Positions 10,791 through 22,355 are shown, numbered from the stretch's first letter. The stretch is DNA of 64,000 bases from Adiantum capillus-veneris (GCA_014529385.2 CM043968.1:31079513-31143512), one strand, 5' to 3'. The notes: generated from the sequence alone by a model not told the origin. Made by a program: numbers and translations.

Positions 10791-11210
10791 TTGGATAATG
10801 ACATATGGGAGTTTTCCAAGGATGGTGACATTATCATACTAGGGGATTTCAATGCTAGAACTGCCCACCACCAGACAATATTTTATGGTACTTCCGAGGA
10901 GATGCTTAGGGAGCTGGACATTACAGAGATGGGTCTATCCAGACTATCACAAGATGAGGAATGCACTGAGTATGGCAGATACTTGATAGATATGGGAACC
11001 GCACATAGATTGGCCATTTTGAATGGCCTACAAAGATTTTCGACAGCTGGAGGTTCTACTTGCTTTCCACACCAACATGGTGCCTGCACAGTGGATTATG
11101 TTATGGCCCAGCCAGGTCTCATTCCATTCTTTCAGGATTTCACGGTGGGCACTAGGCCAGTTGGAGTAGCAGTTGATCATGCTATCTTGTCTTTCACCCT
11201 GACGTTTTAG
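10791..11210 (+). pseudogene. LINE-A copy 2 ORF2, second half of endonuclease
   Basis: Continues the domain interrupted at 3596: IIILGDFNARTAHHQ (GDFN motif), CTVDYVMAQPG, and AVDHAILSFTL (the DH motif). A TAG stop follows at 11208, and the frame continues with stops towards the RT. Confidence 0.85.
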
Positions 11211-12590
11211 TTCAGCACAGCTCCTTTAGAAGAGGTCCCCACACACACTCGGTATACCTTCATGAGGGAGACGGATTCGGTGTATATGGATGAGATATAC
11301 AGGCAGCTATGCACCTAGGAGCCGGGACGGCCACTAGATGAACTCACTCAGATACTGACAGAGACGCTCCATGATGCAGCATCAAAGGCATACCCCCACA
11401 GCCAGCCTACACGGAGACGATCTGGGAGCATTTCCTAGAACAACTGGCATGATGAGCAGTGTAGAGAGACGAGGGTCAAATTACTGAGGGAAGTGCTCAT
11501 GGGTATTACCACACAAAGACATTCATGGATTATCTTTCACCACCTAGTGCGACGAAAGAAAAGGGCTTATCTATCTCAGCTAGAGCGGGATCTGTATCAG
11601 TTATTTATAAGTAAGGACTCGGGCAAAGCATGAAGGCTATTCCATGAGCATTCACCACCACCAGCGGTCATCTCCACTAAGACATGGGGGGAATATGCCA
11701 CATCTCTCTACACAGCACATGGGCAACCACCTCTGCTGGACCCACTAGAGTCATGCCCGGAGACATGTTCTTTCTTTATTACCGAGAGGGTAAGGAAAGC
11801 CATTGATAGGATGAAGACAAGGAGAGCACATGATCATGATGGTCTGGTAGCAGAGCACTTCATCCATGCTAGAGGTATGCTTGCAGAGCTCCTTGGTATG
11901 ATGTTTAATCGAGCCATGTATGAAGGCTTCCCTAAGACTTGGAGTATGTCTACTATTGTGCCTATTTTGAAGTCAGGAGATCCCGTGATTCCCGGGAATT
12001 ATCGCACCATCATGGTTGGCCACACATTAGCTAGGCTGTATGCATCCGTTCTTGAGTAGGAGCTGAGTAGATGGGCAGAGCGAGAGGGCATAAGAGCACC
12101 AGGGCAAGCAGGTTTCAGGAGAGGTTTCTCCACTCTTGACCAGATCTTGACACTCAGAGCTATTATTGAGGAGGGTAGACACCATGGCAAGAGGATCTAT
12201 TGTAGCTTTGTGGATTTCCGCAAAGCTTTTGACACAGCGCCGAGAGCCAAACTTATATGCAGACTACGGGACATGGGTGTGCCTACAGAGCTGATATGGG
12301 GTATTCTGGCTCTATATAGGACAGTGATGGGGCGGGTACGCACCACTGAAGGAATGTTTGACATGGTCCACTCCACTATTGGAGTAAAGCAGGGATGCCC
12401 CCTATCCCCGACTCTTTTTGGGATGTATGTGGATGAGTTTTCGGACTATGTAGAGCGCCAGGGAGACAGAGGGGCTCACCTAGTAGTGAAATGGATTCCG
12501 TTGTTACTATATGTTGATGATATTGTGCTGATTTCTGACTGTCGAGAGGGGATGCAACATCAGTTGGATGCTCTGCATAATTGCTCATGA
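11211..12590 (+). pseudogene. LINE-A copy 2 ORF2, reverse transcriptase
   Basis: RT motifs in order: HDHDGLVAEHFIHARGMLAE, STIVPILKSGDPVIPGNYRT, AGFRRGFSTLDQIL, CSFVDFRKAFDTAPRAKL, GVKQGCPLSPTLFGMYVDEF and YVDDIVLISD. The catalytic box is YVDD here. In-frame stops occur before the RT (TAG at 11317 and elsewhere) and inside it (TAG at 12057). The style resembles RT proteins of LINEs outside the usual angiosperm L1 group, but the clade cannot be assigned without a tree. Confidence 0.85.
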
Positions 12591-13057
12591 CAGTGGATTG
12601 TCTGTCAACTTGGGGAAAACCAAGGTTATGGTATTCCAACACCACACCATAGTGGGTCAGGAGGTCAGCACCCAAATTTATGTATGGCCAGGAGACTGTG
12701 GAGTACACAAATGCATATACTTATCTGGGGGTAGACTTCGGTGGATCGTGTTTTCACTAAGGAGAGCATCAGAGACTAGACTGACGAGAGCATATGCAGC
12801 TTTGAGAGGACTGAAGAGGATGTGTTTGCAGGTTCAATTTCAAGAACCACGAACAAAGCTCTGGCTTTTTGACACTCTAGTGACTCCAGCTATGCTCTAT
12901 GGAGTTCAGGTATGGGGACCCTCAGTAGATCACCATGGGAGGTCTGGCAACCTAGATGGATGGAGATGTATGGAGAGGCCTCTGGTCTCTATGAACGCTC
13001 GGATGATCCGGGCTAAGGCCTCAGTGCCGCATGAGATTACCCAAGCCGAGCTAGCCG

Positions 13058-13093
<36 letters not shown>

Positions 13094-14080
13094 GTGGTGG
13101 AGGCATTGACTAGATCAGTATCTTTTATGCACAGTCTATAGGATCTCCCCAGGGACAGATACGCTCCGCTTGCCACGGAGTCATCTCGACAATTAGCTCT
13201 ACAAGGCTATACAGCATGTCGGTATGGACAGATGACAGCATGGTTTTAGTCGCATGGTTTCAACGTGGATAGATTGCCTCCGTTTCAATACTCCTTGGAT
13301 GCACCCTCCCTGTCTCTCACACCGACATAGATCACCAGACTCATACGTCAAGATTTGATTCAGCTAGATACCAGGAGCACATGGATACAGCCGACACAGA
13401 AGTTGGGCACGAAGATGGCCTTCTACAGAGAGCGTCTTCTCCAACTCACGGAGGACTGCTTTGTGACTAGGCCTCCATACATGGATACGCACTTATCTCA
13501 TGGGATAAGATGCGCTATTGGGCAGATACTCACATCCTCACATTAGCTCCAGATTGAAACTGGCCGTTTTCGAGGGGTGCCGGCAGGGGCCAGGATATGT
13601 CACCTATGTAACTTAGAGCTAGAGACAGAGCTGCACTACACATGTCATTGCCCAGCGTACTATGAGATACGCCGCCGCTTCCACTGCCTGTTCAAAGAAG
13701 GTTTCGGACCTTTTTCTAGAGTCATGAGATACAAAGATCAAAGATGTCTCGGATTGTTCCTGCTAGAGCTGCGCAGACTTAGGGTGAGCTTGCTGAGGGC
13801 ATCAGGGGAAAGACAGTCTCAGAGACGAATCACAGATTTCTTTACATCAGCCAGGGGAGAGCCAAAGGAGCAGTCATTACAGCAGATCTCAGAGCCCACC
13901 CATACTAGAGGTACGTTGCTTGACCGAGCCACTGAGCTAGGCAGACCAAGACACCCACGACCTCGGGGGGTCTCCCACCACCGACGAAGGCTGCAACAGA
14001 AGATACAGATCACTCTAGCTCGACATGCAAGACGCCCAGCCAGAGTACTGACCATGGAGGAGGTTGATGAGATCCGATAG
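12591..14080 (+). pseudogene. LINE-A copy 2 ORF2, C-terminal region with Cys/His finger
   Basis: Follows the RT with GLSVNLGKTKVMVF, LWLFDTLVTPAMLYGVQVWG and a C-terminal finger RICHLCNLELETELHYTCHC (CX2C...HX3C pattern). A run of 34 C bases (13058-13091) replaces the short C tract found in other copies and encodes a poly-Pro stretch. Several frame breaks occur. Confidence 0.82.
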
Positions 14081-14335
14081 TGACTGATGAGAGATTTCAT
14101 CTAACCCCCCCCCCCCCCCTCGCATCTCGTCTCAAAACCCGAATCAACTCAGATTTATTTCCTTCCTCCTTAGTGTTTTAGTGTTAGTGTTAGTTCTTTG
14201 TAACTTTGTAATTTCCGTACTCAGACATGACATCAGATTCACCAATTGTAACTTTTTGGTCTCATAGGTCATTTTGACCTTTTGAAGACGTTAATATAAC
14301 ATCTCATTTCATTTCATTTTCTCTCTCTAGAAGGA

Positions 14336-15273
14336 GCATGAGCGCACCCACTCTCCCCAGTTGTGCCAGCGCTAAGAAGAGGAGACTCTGCCGCGAGGGA
14401 ACTGCAAGTGCTCGCGACAAGTTTGCTTACGGAGGTTGTTTCCTGTGCGAGGAGCAGCAGGTACTCCATCTCGGAGAAGGGGCAAGGAGGCTTCGGCCTA
14501 CGCTCGGGAATTCTGGGAACGGAGCTTCTATGCTCTATGTGCAAAGCGGAAGGTATCTGAGTTGAGAGCTAGTCTCTCAGGTTCCCAAACGGCAAGGAAT
14601 CGGTCATCGTTTGAGATCTAGAATGGAGGGTTTTTATCCGGTTCTTGTGCAAGATTCTCCCCATAATAAAGATTCTCTTTAAGAGGGGGGAGACCAGCCC
14701 ATCTTCTTGTCCCCAACACTGTGTCGATCTTCTCCCTTCTCTCACTTTGTCGAGTTATATTTATTTTCAGCTTATTAATTGCTCCCATTTATGACACTAC
14801 ACCCCCAGTTTGGTGTTGATGGAGTTAGCTAGCTTTTTTTGCATATCCTCCGTGTGCATGTTCACATCCCTTAAACTTAGAGCTTGTCATCATGGCATAT
14901 AAAGTGAACTAGATGCTTCTCTGGTATCAATTAGTGTCTACCAAGAACCTTCCTGCACACGACATGACACAAGCTCTTTTAACCATAGAGCCAATATGGG
15001 CTCCCCTAAGAGCTTGCAGCCTGTGCCAAATCTACATTGTATGGGTGAAGCTGCCTAGGAACTAGAGTCCAAGCATGGTAATCACACAATGAATGTCAAA
15101 ATGATCTAGGGGTTACAATGTATTGTCACTCTCTAAGAGATTGTGTCCGATTCCTCTCAAACTAGTGGCGCATTCTTCAAATTGAAAGATAAGAGTAACA
15201 ACCTAACATTTCTTTGTTCTAGAAAGTGATGAAGCATGTAATACAGTGAGTTGGTTTTGTGCTGTACATTCAG
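14336..15273. other. Intronic sequence between LINE-A copy 2 and the first visible TWD40-2 exon
   Basis: No conserved protein, RNA gene or clear repeat seen. Short ORFs here have no recognisable domain. It is most likely intron of the TWD40-2-like gene. Confidence 0.6.
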
Positions 15274-15385
15274 ATTTGACAGCCTTCGGGTAACACCTCG
15301 TTTACTTGACACTCTTGCTACTGGATCTGCAATTTGCGGAGATTTGGCTGTTGAACTAGCCTTAGCTGGTCCTCAATTTACACAG
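15274..15385 (+). CDS. TWD40-2: TWD40-2-like exon a (internal)
   Basis: The exon follows a CAG acceptor at 15271-15273 and contributes one base to a split codon. It then reads FDSLRVTPRLLDTLATG and ends at TTTACACAG before a GTAGTT donor. It is the first exon visible in the window and encodes the conserved helical segment that follows the WD40 propeller. The following intron is only 83 bp, in contrast to the introns of 1.3 kb and more elsewhere in the gene. Confidence 0.85.
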
Positions 15386-16111
15386 GTAGTTATCCATTAG
15401 AAGATCTCTTGTAACAGTTACCTGGTCTCTAAATTTCGTAAGGAGCTGAATGGATGAGTTTTTTGCAGGTTTTGCGATGCCACTACGCAATTCTATCCCG
15501 ACGATTCACAACTGCTATAAAAATATTGAAAGATGAGTTTGTACGTTCGCGTGATTATCCTAAATGTCCTCCAACATCTCGTCTCTTTCAGCGTTTTAGG
15601 GAGCTTGGTCGTGCTTGTATTAAGTAAGTTCCAACAGCTGCTGCGGCTCTATTTTGTTAATCCTTTGTGTGAGCCCATTATTTTTTAACATTTTAGCATT
15701 ATCATGACGCAGTGCATATGTAAACACACATTTAAGATCCTCAAATGTATACCTATTATTGGTAGCACACATAAGCATATCGTATGTGTCTGCATGCATG
15801 GATCTTTGAGTTCCATGTGCACCAAGGTTCTGAGTGTCAAGAGCTGCCTCAAATAGTTACTCAAGTTCGTGCACACATCAATGATCACCACCTTCAATTT
15901 TCGATGTCTTTCCACTCTTATAAGCTACAAAAGTGAGCTGAACATTTTAGCATTATCATGACTCAATGCATACGTAAACACACATGAAGATCTTCAAATG
16001 TATACCTATTGTTAGTTAGCATATATAAGCGTAATGTATGTGTCTGCATGCATGAATCTTTGAGTTCCATAAGCATAACATATGTGTCTGCATGCATGGA
16101 TCTTTGAGTTC

Positions 16112-16162
<51 letters not shown>

Positions 16163-19100
16163 ACGGGCACACGCGCTTGCAATTATGCTCACTCACATCT
16201 TATGTCATTTTTAGTTCACCAAGTTCACCAAGGTTGAGTGTCAAGAGTTGCCTCACGTAGTTACTCAAATTCATGCGCACATCAATGATCATCAACTTCA
16301 GATTTATCGATGTCTTTCCCCCATGTATAAGCTACGAGGCAAGCTGAAAGTTATTTCCTATGCTCCATTTGCAGAGCAAATGAATTTGTTCAACATATAT
16401 TGATGCTTCTGTGTTAGATGCAACATGAGAAACTAGTATTGCCATTAGCTGTTGTTTGTATCTGGCTCATTCTCTAGGTAGCTGTCAGGGGCAAAGTTTC
16501 TCTCTTGCAGGTGTGCTGTTTGTCTGGGAATGTGATCCATAATTCTTCTGTTTATGCCATTTGATGGGTACTTAAGCACTGGTTATTTTGTTAGCACGGA
16601 TATCAATGAAAATTTATAGATTGTCTCTTTCTGAGTATGGATTGAGATCCGTTGTTGCCTTGCATAGCGTTCTCAGAATATAAGTAGTGTCATCATGAAG
16701 CTTTCATTTATGGGATTATGAGTTAGAGAAGATGCTGCTGAAGTTAAGTGGATATGTCACGAGAAATGTGGGTATTATACATGGTGCTTGCAGAGTCCTC
16801 CAGTGTGCACAAAACGAGTAGGAACATGCTGACTTTCTCTATTTAAAGTACTTTTTTTGGCTTTTGAATTTCTCATGAGCTCCTTCTGAGGTTACATATA
16901 TATGTGGGAAGAATTCATATTTTCACATTTGTCCTTTTGCCAGGTATGGCCAGTTTGATCTTGCAAAAGAGACATTTGAGGTGATTTCGGATTATGAGAG
17001 TCTATTGGATCTTTTTATTTGCCACCTAAATCCAAGCGCATTGAGGCGTCTTTCTCAAAAATTAGAGGAGACAAAATCTAACCCTGAACTTCAAAGACAG
17101 TGTGCAAAGATCCTCAGTGTTCGATCAACGAGCTGGGGCCAGGGATCGCTGTTAGCCAATTTTGCAGCTGAGAGCATGCTGCCAAAAGGTCCTGAATGGG
17201 GAGGAGGAAATTGGGAAATAAAAACTCCAGCACTAGTGAGAACTGTTCCTGATTGGGAACTCTCAAACGAAGTGACTGCCTACATGAAGACACCAAATGG
17301 ACCTATTCCCACCATTATTCCAGACCATTTGGGTGTTTATTTAGGAACTTTGAAAGGACGTGGCACTGTCATTGAGGTTAAAGATACTGCTGTGGTGAAG
17401 AAATTTATGCCTCAGGCCAAAGACAATGGTGTACCAGATGGCATGAATCTGGCCATATTAGAGAAACTAAAGGTAAATGAAGAAGCTAATGGGAAGGCTG
17501 CTCCACGACAAGGTTTACAAGACCTTATGCGTAACACTGGTTCACAAGACGAGCAAGCCAAAGCCGAACAAGAGTTTCAAAAGTTTGGGATGGATGACAG
17601 TAGTGACGAGGAAGATGATGCAACACAAAAGAGAAAGATTAAATTTGTGATTAAGCCTGCAGAAGGCACAGCTGTGAATTTGGACAAGGTGAAAGTTGCT
17701 ACACAGCAGTTGAGACTTGGCCCAGCTGGTTTGCCTCCCCCTCTAGGGCGGTCAAGAAGTTCTACACAAGATCTTTTGTCACTTACAGGAACGACTCCAT
17801 CTCCTATTCCTGTTTCCATGGGAGCCACAACAATGATGACAGGACCTCAAGCTGTACCTCAGATGATGCCAGGTGCCCTTCAAGCACCACCACAGTTAAC
17901 ACCTGGAGGATTACAGCCCTTCTCAGCTCAGATGGTGCCAGGAGGGTTACAAGCACCACCGTATGTCATGCCTGGAGGTCCACGAGCTCCACCTCAGATG
18001 ATGATGGGAATGGGAGTCACTGCAGGACCCATTCCAGAAGACTTTTTCCAGAACACCACTCCAGCAATTGGTACACTCGCCGCCTTTGAATCTGGAAGGA
18101 ATAACATCGGTGGTGCCTCCTCTGCACCACCGGTGCCTGAAGCATCTGGATGGCCACTGGGAGCTCAAGGCTTTCCAACCCAGACAGCTGGTGTGGCTAG
18201 TGCCTATGGCCTTCCTGGAAGTGGAGTTCCACCCCAGCCCGGGCAAGTGATCACAGGTGGTGTGGATCCATTTGGTGGTGGAGTGCCTCCTACTTCAGCG
18301 ACAGCAGGCGGTGTGGATCCATTTGCTGGCGGAGTTCCTCCTACTGCCATGGCTGTAGGTGTTGTGGATCCTTTTGTTGGTGGTGTGCCTCCCAGTGGAA
18401 TGGGAAATGTGGCAAATACTGGTGTTTCAACAAATGATCTAGGTTCTCTTGTAGTTCCTGGTACTGTTGCAGCAACCAATGTAGCTGAAATGGGGAAGGC
18501 TGCAACCCAGCCTAGCTCACCCCCTTTCGCTGCCCGTCCTGGACATGTACGTTGTTAGTTTTTATCTTCAAGGGCGTGTGTGCTTGTGTGCAGGCATGTA
18601 AATATAAACCATTTTTATCAACAAATGTCTGATTAGACCTTTTTTTATGTGATGATCATGATTAACAGGTTCCCAGAGGAGCTCCTGCATCCAGGTGTTT
18701 CAAAGCAGGCATTGCACATCTTGAGGTGAATCAACTGACGGATGCCTTGGCTTGCTTAGACGAAGGCTTTCTGGCTTTGGCCAAGGATCAGTCACTTGGG
18801 CAGGATATCAGACAACAAGCAACAATCTGCGCTCAGTATAAGCTTGCAGTCTTACTCCTTCAGGTTTGCCTGCCTTCATAAAATGCTTGCGCATTCTTTA
18901 TTCTGAAAAGAATTTCTCATTGGTTTAAACAAGCAAATGGGGAGGAATGGGTGGCCTAGATGGGAGTGGCCCAAGCTCATTGTTGCTTGCATACTCTCTT
19001 TCAGCTTGTTTTTATGGCCGTTCAGAGCGTCCAGTGAACACAATGGAATTTGTTATATGTCTCTGATCAAAGTACAAATAATGCATTGTCATGAAGCGTC

Positions 19101-19620
19101 TGGTAGTACGTTTTTAACTGCTGGACTCTTTTTTTTTTTGTTGCAGGAAATTCTACGACTGCAAAAGGTGCAGGGCCCAAATGCCCTTAGTGCTAAGGAT
19201 GAGATAGCAAGGCTCGCACGCCATCTAAGCACACTCCCTCTCTGGGCCAAACATAGAACTATTTGCATTCGGACCGCGATCAAAAGAAACATGGATGTCC
19301 AAAACTTTGCTTTTGCAAAATCTATGCTTGATCTTCTGTTCTCAAAGGCACCACCAAACAAGCAGGATGAGTTGAGAAGCTTGATAAACATATGCATCCA
19401 AAGGGGCTCGAGTGATAAATCAATTGATCCATCTGAGGATCCTTCTCAGTTCTGTGCTGCAACTTTGGGAAGACTCTCCACCATTGGGCATGACGTGTGC
19501 GATATATGCGGTTCAAAGTTTTCGATGCTCTCATCACCTCTTTGTACAATGTGTGGCATGGGAACCGTAAGCAGATCGGATGCAGTACTGAAGGGAGCGG
19601 TAGCCTCTCCCTTTTCGTGA
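15274..19620 (+). CDS. TWD40-2: TWD40-2-like TPLATE complex subunit, C-terminal part (5 exons)
   Basis: This is the 3' half of a plant WD40-repeat protein that I recognise as the TWD40-2 subunit of the TPLATE complex, which acts with AP-2 in clathrin-mediated endocytosis at the plasma membrane. Exons are 15274-15385, 15469-15623, 16944-18546, 18669-18863 and 19147-19620, and every junction has GT/AG and matching phase. Family signatures are LRVTPRLLDTLATGSAICGDLAV, CPPTSRLFQRF, CHLNP, KGPEWGGGNWEIKTP, GPIPEDFFQNT, AKDEIARLARHLS and a C-terminal CX2C-X10-CX2C zinc-ribbon-like motif (CDICG...CTMCG). The middle is low complexity: an acidic SSDEEDD stretch, Met/Pro/Gly-rich repeats, then three DPF motifs. 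The stop is TGA at 19618. The N-terminal WD40 propeller is not present and should lie to the left. The reading frame is intact in all five exons, so the gene looks functional. Orthology was judged from remembered family sequence, not from a search. Confidence 0.9.
15469..15623 (+). CDS. TWD40-2: TWD40-2-like exon b
   Basis: Starts after TTTTTTGCAG and reads VLRCHYAILSRRFTTAIKIL, then the conserved SRDYPKCPPTS and ACIK. It ends in phase 2 before GTAAGT at 15624. The split Lys codon (AA|G) is completed by the first base of the exon at 16944, which supports this junction across a 1.3-kb intron. Confidence 0.88.
15624..16943 (+). other. TWD40-2-like intron with partial repeats and (GT)n
   Basis: 1320-bp intron with GTAAGT and TTGCCAG ends. 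It holds a diverged direct duplication of about 280 bp (TTTTAGCATTATCATGAC at about 15691 and 15945) and a (GT)n tract at 16112-16160. Confidence 0.8.
16944..18546 (+). CDS. TWD40-2: TWD40-2-like exon c (large, low-complexity and DPF-rich)
   Basis: The 1603-bp exon opens with YGQFDLAKETFEVISDYES, followed by the conserved KGPEWGGGNWEIKTP block. It then passes into an acidic segment (DDSSDEEDD) and a Met/Pro/Gly-rich segment with repeated GGLQAPP-like units. After GPIPEDFFQNT come three tandem units of the type GGVDPFGGGVPPT (about 18259-18402). It ends at GGACAT before a GTACGT donor, and the codons GGA CAT | GTT CCC join cleanly to the next exon. Reading through the donor would add only a few residues before a stop. 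Confidence 0.9.
18669..18863 (+). CDS. TWD40-2: TWD40-2-like exon d
   Basis: 65 codons between an AACAG acceptor and a GTTTGC donor, phase 0 at both ends. It encodes a conserved TPR-like helical segment with CFKAGIAHLEVNQLTDAL and LALAKDQSLGQDIRQQATIC. The homologous block in Arabidopsis is very similar (KSGLAHLEQNQL..., LALAKDQS...). Confidence 0.88.
19147..19620 (+). CDS. TWD40-2: TWD40-2-like exon e (terminal)
   Basis: Preceded by a T-rich tract and TTGCAG. It encodes EILRLQKVQGPNALSAKDE, then RTAIKRNMDVQNF, the conserved SIDPSEDPSQFCAATLGRLS, and the paired cysteines CDICG and CTMCG. It ends SPFS followed by TGA. The ATG at 18937 that opens a longer ORF lies in the preceding intron and is not a start codon. 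Confidence 0.9.
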   Translation, partial: EILRLQKVQGPNALSAKDEIARLARHLSTLPLWAKHRTICIRTAIKRNMDVQNFAFAKSMLDLLFSKAPPNKQDELRSLINICIQRGSSDKSIDPSEDPSQFCAATLGRLSTIGHDVCDICGSKFSMLSSPLCTMCGMGTVSRSDAVLKGAVASPFS

Positions 19621-20400
19621 GTGGAAGTCCAGCAGTGATATCAGCAATTTGCGGTGTTCAGATTGGAAGATCATCTGGTTATTGCCATAGAGAGCTCTAA
19701 GTATGCATTAGACATCCGTGGATGTATTGTTTCTTATCAAACGGACAATGGTACGGATGTTGAGCATGTAATGGAGCAGATGAGTGGCTTACAGAGCAGC
19801 AAACTTGGTTAGGTATAATCCATTCAATACCCGCATCTTGCACAACATATTGTTACCCCATGCATCTCTTCCATCAGCATAATAGGGCCACTTTACATGG
19901 CCTTGCATCGACACATTGTTTGCGCCTAGTTACATGTCTTCACATCCATGGTTAAGAGATTAGTATTTTTTGGATCACCTTTTGATGTATCTCATTGAAT
20001 GGTATAGGGAAGATGACAAGCTTACCGGCAGTGAACTCAGTCAGGTATCAAACTCGTTACATGTCGTGATATTCATGGTTGGAGATAAATATTTTTTTTA
20101 AATCACCATTTTATGTATTCCACTTACACACCTACATGGGTAGAAGAATTGTTAGGGAGCAAGGCTCGGGGCTTCTTTTTGTAGAAATGTATTATCAAAG
20201 ACTCTTAGATCTCAAAACAAAACAAAATTTTGATTCTTACTGTGGGATGTAATGGAGTGTCATAATTGTTTACATTTATTATTTGTAGCAAACTCGCTAT
20301 CTTGTGTGTCAGAAGCGAATACAAGGAGCTTATTTTTTCAGTGTATCTTGAATGTGAAATAAGCCTTCATCAATAGACTAAAGGTTGAGTTTAGAGCGCC
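19621..20400 (+). other. Probable TWD40-2-like 3' UTR and flank
   Basis: No coding potential is seen after the TGA at 19618-19620. The sequence is AT-rich and non-repetitive for several hundred bases. No poly-A signal was assigned with confidence. Confidence 0.4.
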
Positions 20401-20570
20401 CCATGTACTTCTGCTTCTTTTATATGCTCGGGTGACTAAAGTATGTGTTATATCATTCAATTAGTACAAACTAGGCAGCAAAGAGCATTTTATGCAACCA
20501 GCCAACTTGTACTATGAAGTTAGTGTCTAGTTTTCTTGGCAACCATACCGTACAACTACTACCTTTGAGC

Positions 20571-20765
20571 ATGGATAATCGAAATATTTAAAGAAATTTG
20601 ATTATTTCAGTTATCTCAAGGAACATGGATAATCGAAATATTTAAAGAAATTTGATTATTTCAGTTATCTAAAGGAACATGGATAATTGTAATAATCAAA
20701 GAGACTTGATTTTTTTGAATAATTGAAGGAACATGGATAATTGGGATAATGAAGGTAATTTGATA
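20571..20765. repeat. 54-bp tandem repeat, about 3.5 copies
   Basis: ATGGATAAT recurs at 20571, 20625, 20679 and 20733, a constant 54-bp period. The first two units are nearly identical and the later ones are diverged. AT-rich. Confidence 0.92.
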
Positions 20766-21855
20766 AGAGGATTTCACAAAGGAGTCTTCACCTAGGGTTT
20801 CCGGTTTAAAGCAATCATAGTTAGTGCCCTTATAAGATATTTATATACTCGATGACAACAATATTTTGGGAATTAGCATTTTTATTCTTAGGAAGTCTTG
20901 GCCACAAGAATTATTATTTTTTAATGTGTTCACACTAAATGATCTAAAAGATTGCGACTCTCTAGGTCTCTTTTATCGGCTCAATAGATAAGACACCCTA
21001 GAGAAACACACAGGGCACAATCTCATTAAGCACAAAAACTAGCAATTCCCAAAGCAGATGAGGGAGAGAATGTGGCACCAATTGTATGGCTTCAAGAGAG
21101 AAGATAGTATCTTCATTCCATAACCCTATCATGTGTTCCATATTTCAAAAGGTGGGGGGAGGGAGAGTCTACTACCAATCGTCGTCGTATTCATTTTGGC
21201 GGGGTTTGAAATGAAAGTAAGCCTTATGCAAGGGATTGTGTTTACATCGAGAAGTCAGTCTTTGCTCTCATCAAGTTCTCTAACCTAGCAATTCATGAAG
21301 TACATATGTTGGTCAATTTCAATATTGAAAAGGTTACATGTTCATAATGTATCTATTGAACCTGTATTTATGATAGGTCATGTGCATCCTTAAGAATTTG
21401 ATCGATAAAGTTGATTCTTCTTATATTTGTGCTAGGTCCTATGGATTGGTTTGTTAAATGAGTTTGCATTGGGGGACTATGGCTTTTAGAGTTCAAGTGT
21501 TAAGTTACAAATAGTCTTCTATGTCTACTAAGATATGCATCCCCCATGATATAATGTTTGTTCCGATTGGATTTTATTGGCATATAGATATTCTTTCTTC
21601 ACAAGCTAGAGCTTGAGGAGCTAAATCATGTGAAAACAGTGGTGGTGTATGTTTTGTGTTGATTCTCTCCACCCATGGCAATTGTTTGATGTAAATGCTC
21701 AATAAATAAAATCTATTAAGGGAGAATATTCGCTCGCGTGGACCTCTCGTCTCGCGCCCCCCTCTCTCACCCTTTTGCCTCCCATGCGCGTGATTTTCAG
21801 AGGTCTATGCATCTCCATCTCTGTAGCAAGATTCCCTCGTGGGCATCGACCACAG

Positions 21856-21857
<2 letters not shown>

Positions 21858-21918
<61 letters not shown>
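21858..21918. repeat. (GA)n microsatellite
   Basis: About 30 GA units flanked by ordinary sequence on both sides. No LINE-A tail is seen next to it. Confidence 0.96.
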
Positions 21919-21919
<1 letters not shown>

Positions 21920-22355
21920 ACCTCAGCGAGGTGCTTCGACGAGAGACAGAGCTCTGTTGCCTGCACGAGCGTGTGCCTGAGAGAGGAAACACATGGTATC
22001 CATGTGCCTTGTCTGCCTCTCATTGCCACTCAATGCTCCTATTCCAATTCCCCACCCTCCCCTTTTCCATTTCAAATTAATACCATCATTTTTTGAATTT
22101 CCTCGAGCTGGTACCTCCTACTGGCCTTGTTTTCCCTTTGTTAATGCATATCAATTGTCGAGTATGGGTGGTTTGATATTAAGTTCCATATTCTTGTCAG
22201 TTTATAAGATACATCTTACAAGTAAAAAGCCACAATGGTCAAATATAAATCTTGATTTTCCGTTAATAGGTAAGTAAAACCATGTATTGCTTTAGCTTTT
22301 GTAGCTCAAAATGTTTTCATAAAAGAGCTACCTTTGGATGGAAGAGCCAACAAAG

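Larger units (their letters stand above)
2240..14335 (+). mobile_element. LINE-A copy 2, near full length, interrupted by LINE-B
   Basis: A non-LTR retrotransposon split into 2240-3596 and about 10779-14335 by a nested element. Order: ORF1 (2292-3167), AP-endonuclease start (3198-3596), [LINE-B], endonuclease end (10791-11210), reverse transcriptase (about 11800-12590), C-terminal finger domain (to 14080), then a 3' UTR with the family signature and ATTTCATTTCATTTTC followed by a short TC tract. Unlike LINE-B and LINE-C it has no CCHC knuckle in ORF1. Multiple stops and frameshifts make it inactive. Confidence 0.88.

Noticed and set aside
14338-14621. Three overlapping short ORFs after LINE-A copy 2
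   Set aside because: All overlap in different frames and none has a recognisable motif. Probably chance in GC-richer sequence.
18204-18479. Minus-strand ORF over the DPF repeats
   Set aside because: Antisense shadow of the TWD40-2-like exon c.
18937-19146. ATG-initiated start of the ORF ending at 19620
   Set aside because: This stretch is intron: a GTTTGC donor at 18864 and a T-rich acceptor at 19146 join conserved protein on both sides.
20571-20765. CRISPR-like array
   Set aside because: Units are contiguous 54-bp tandem repeats without spacers, in a plant genome.
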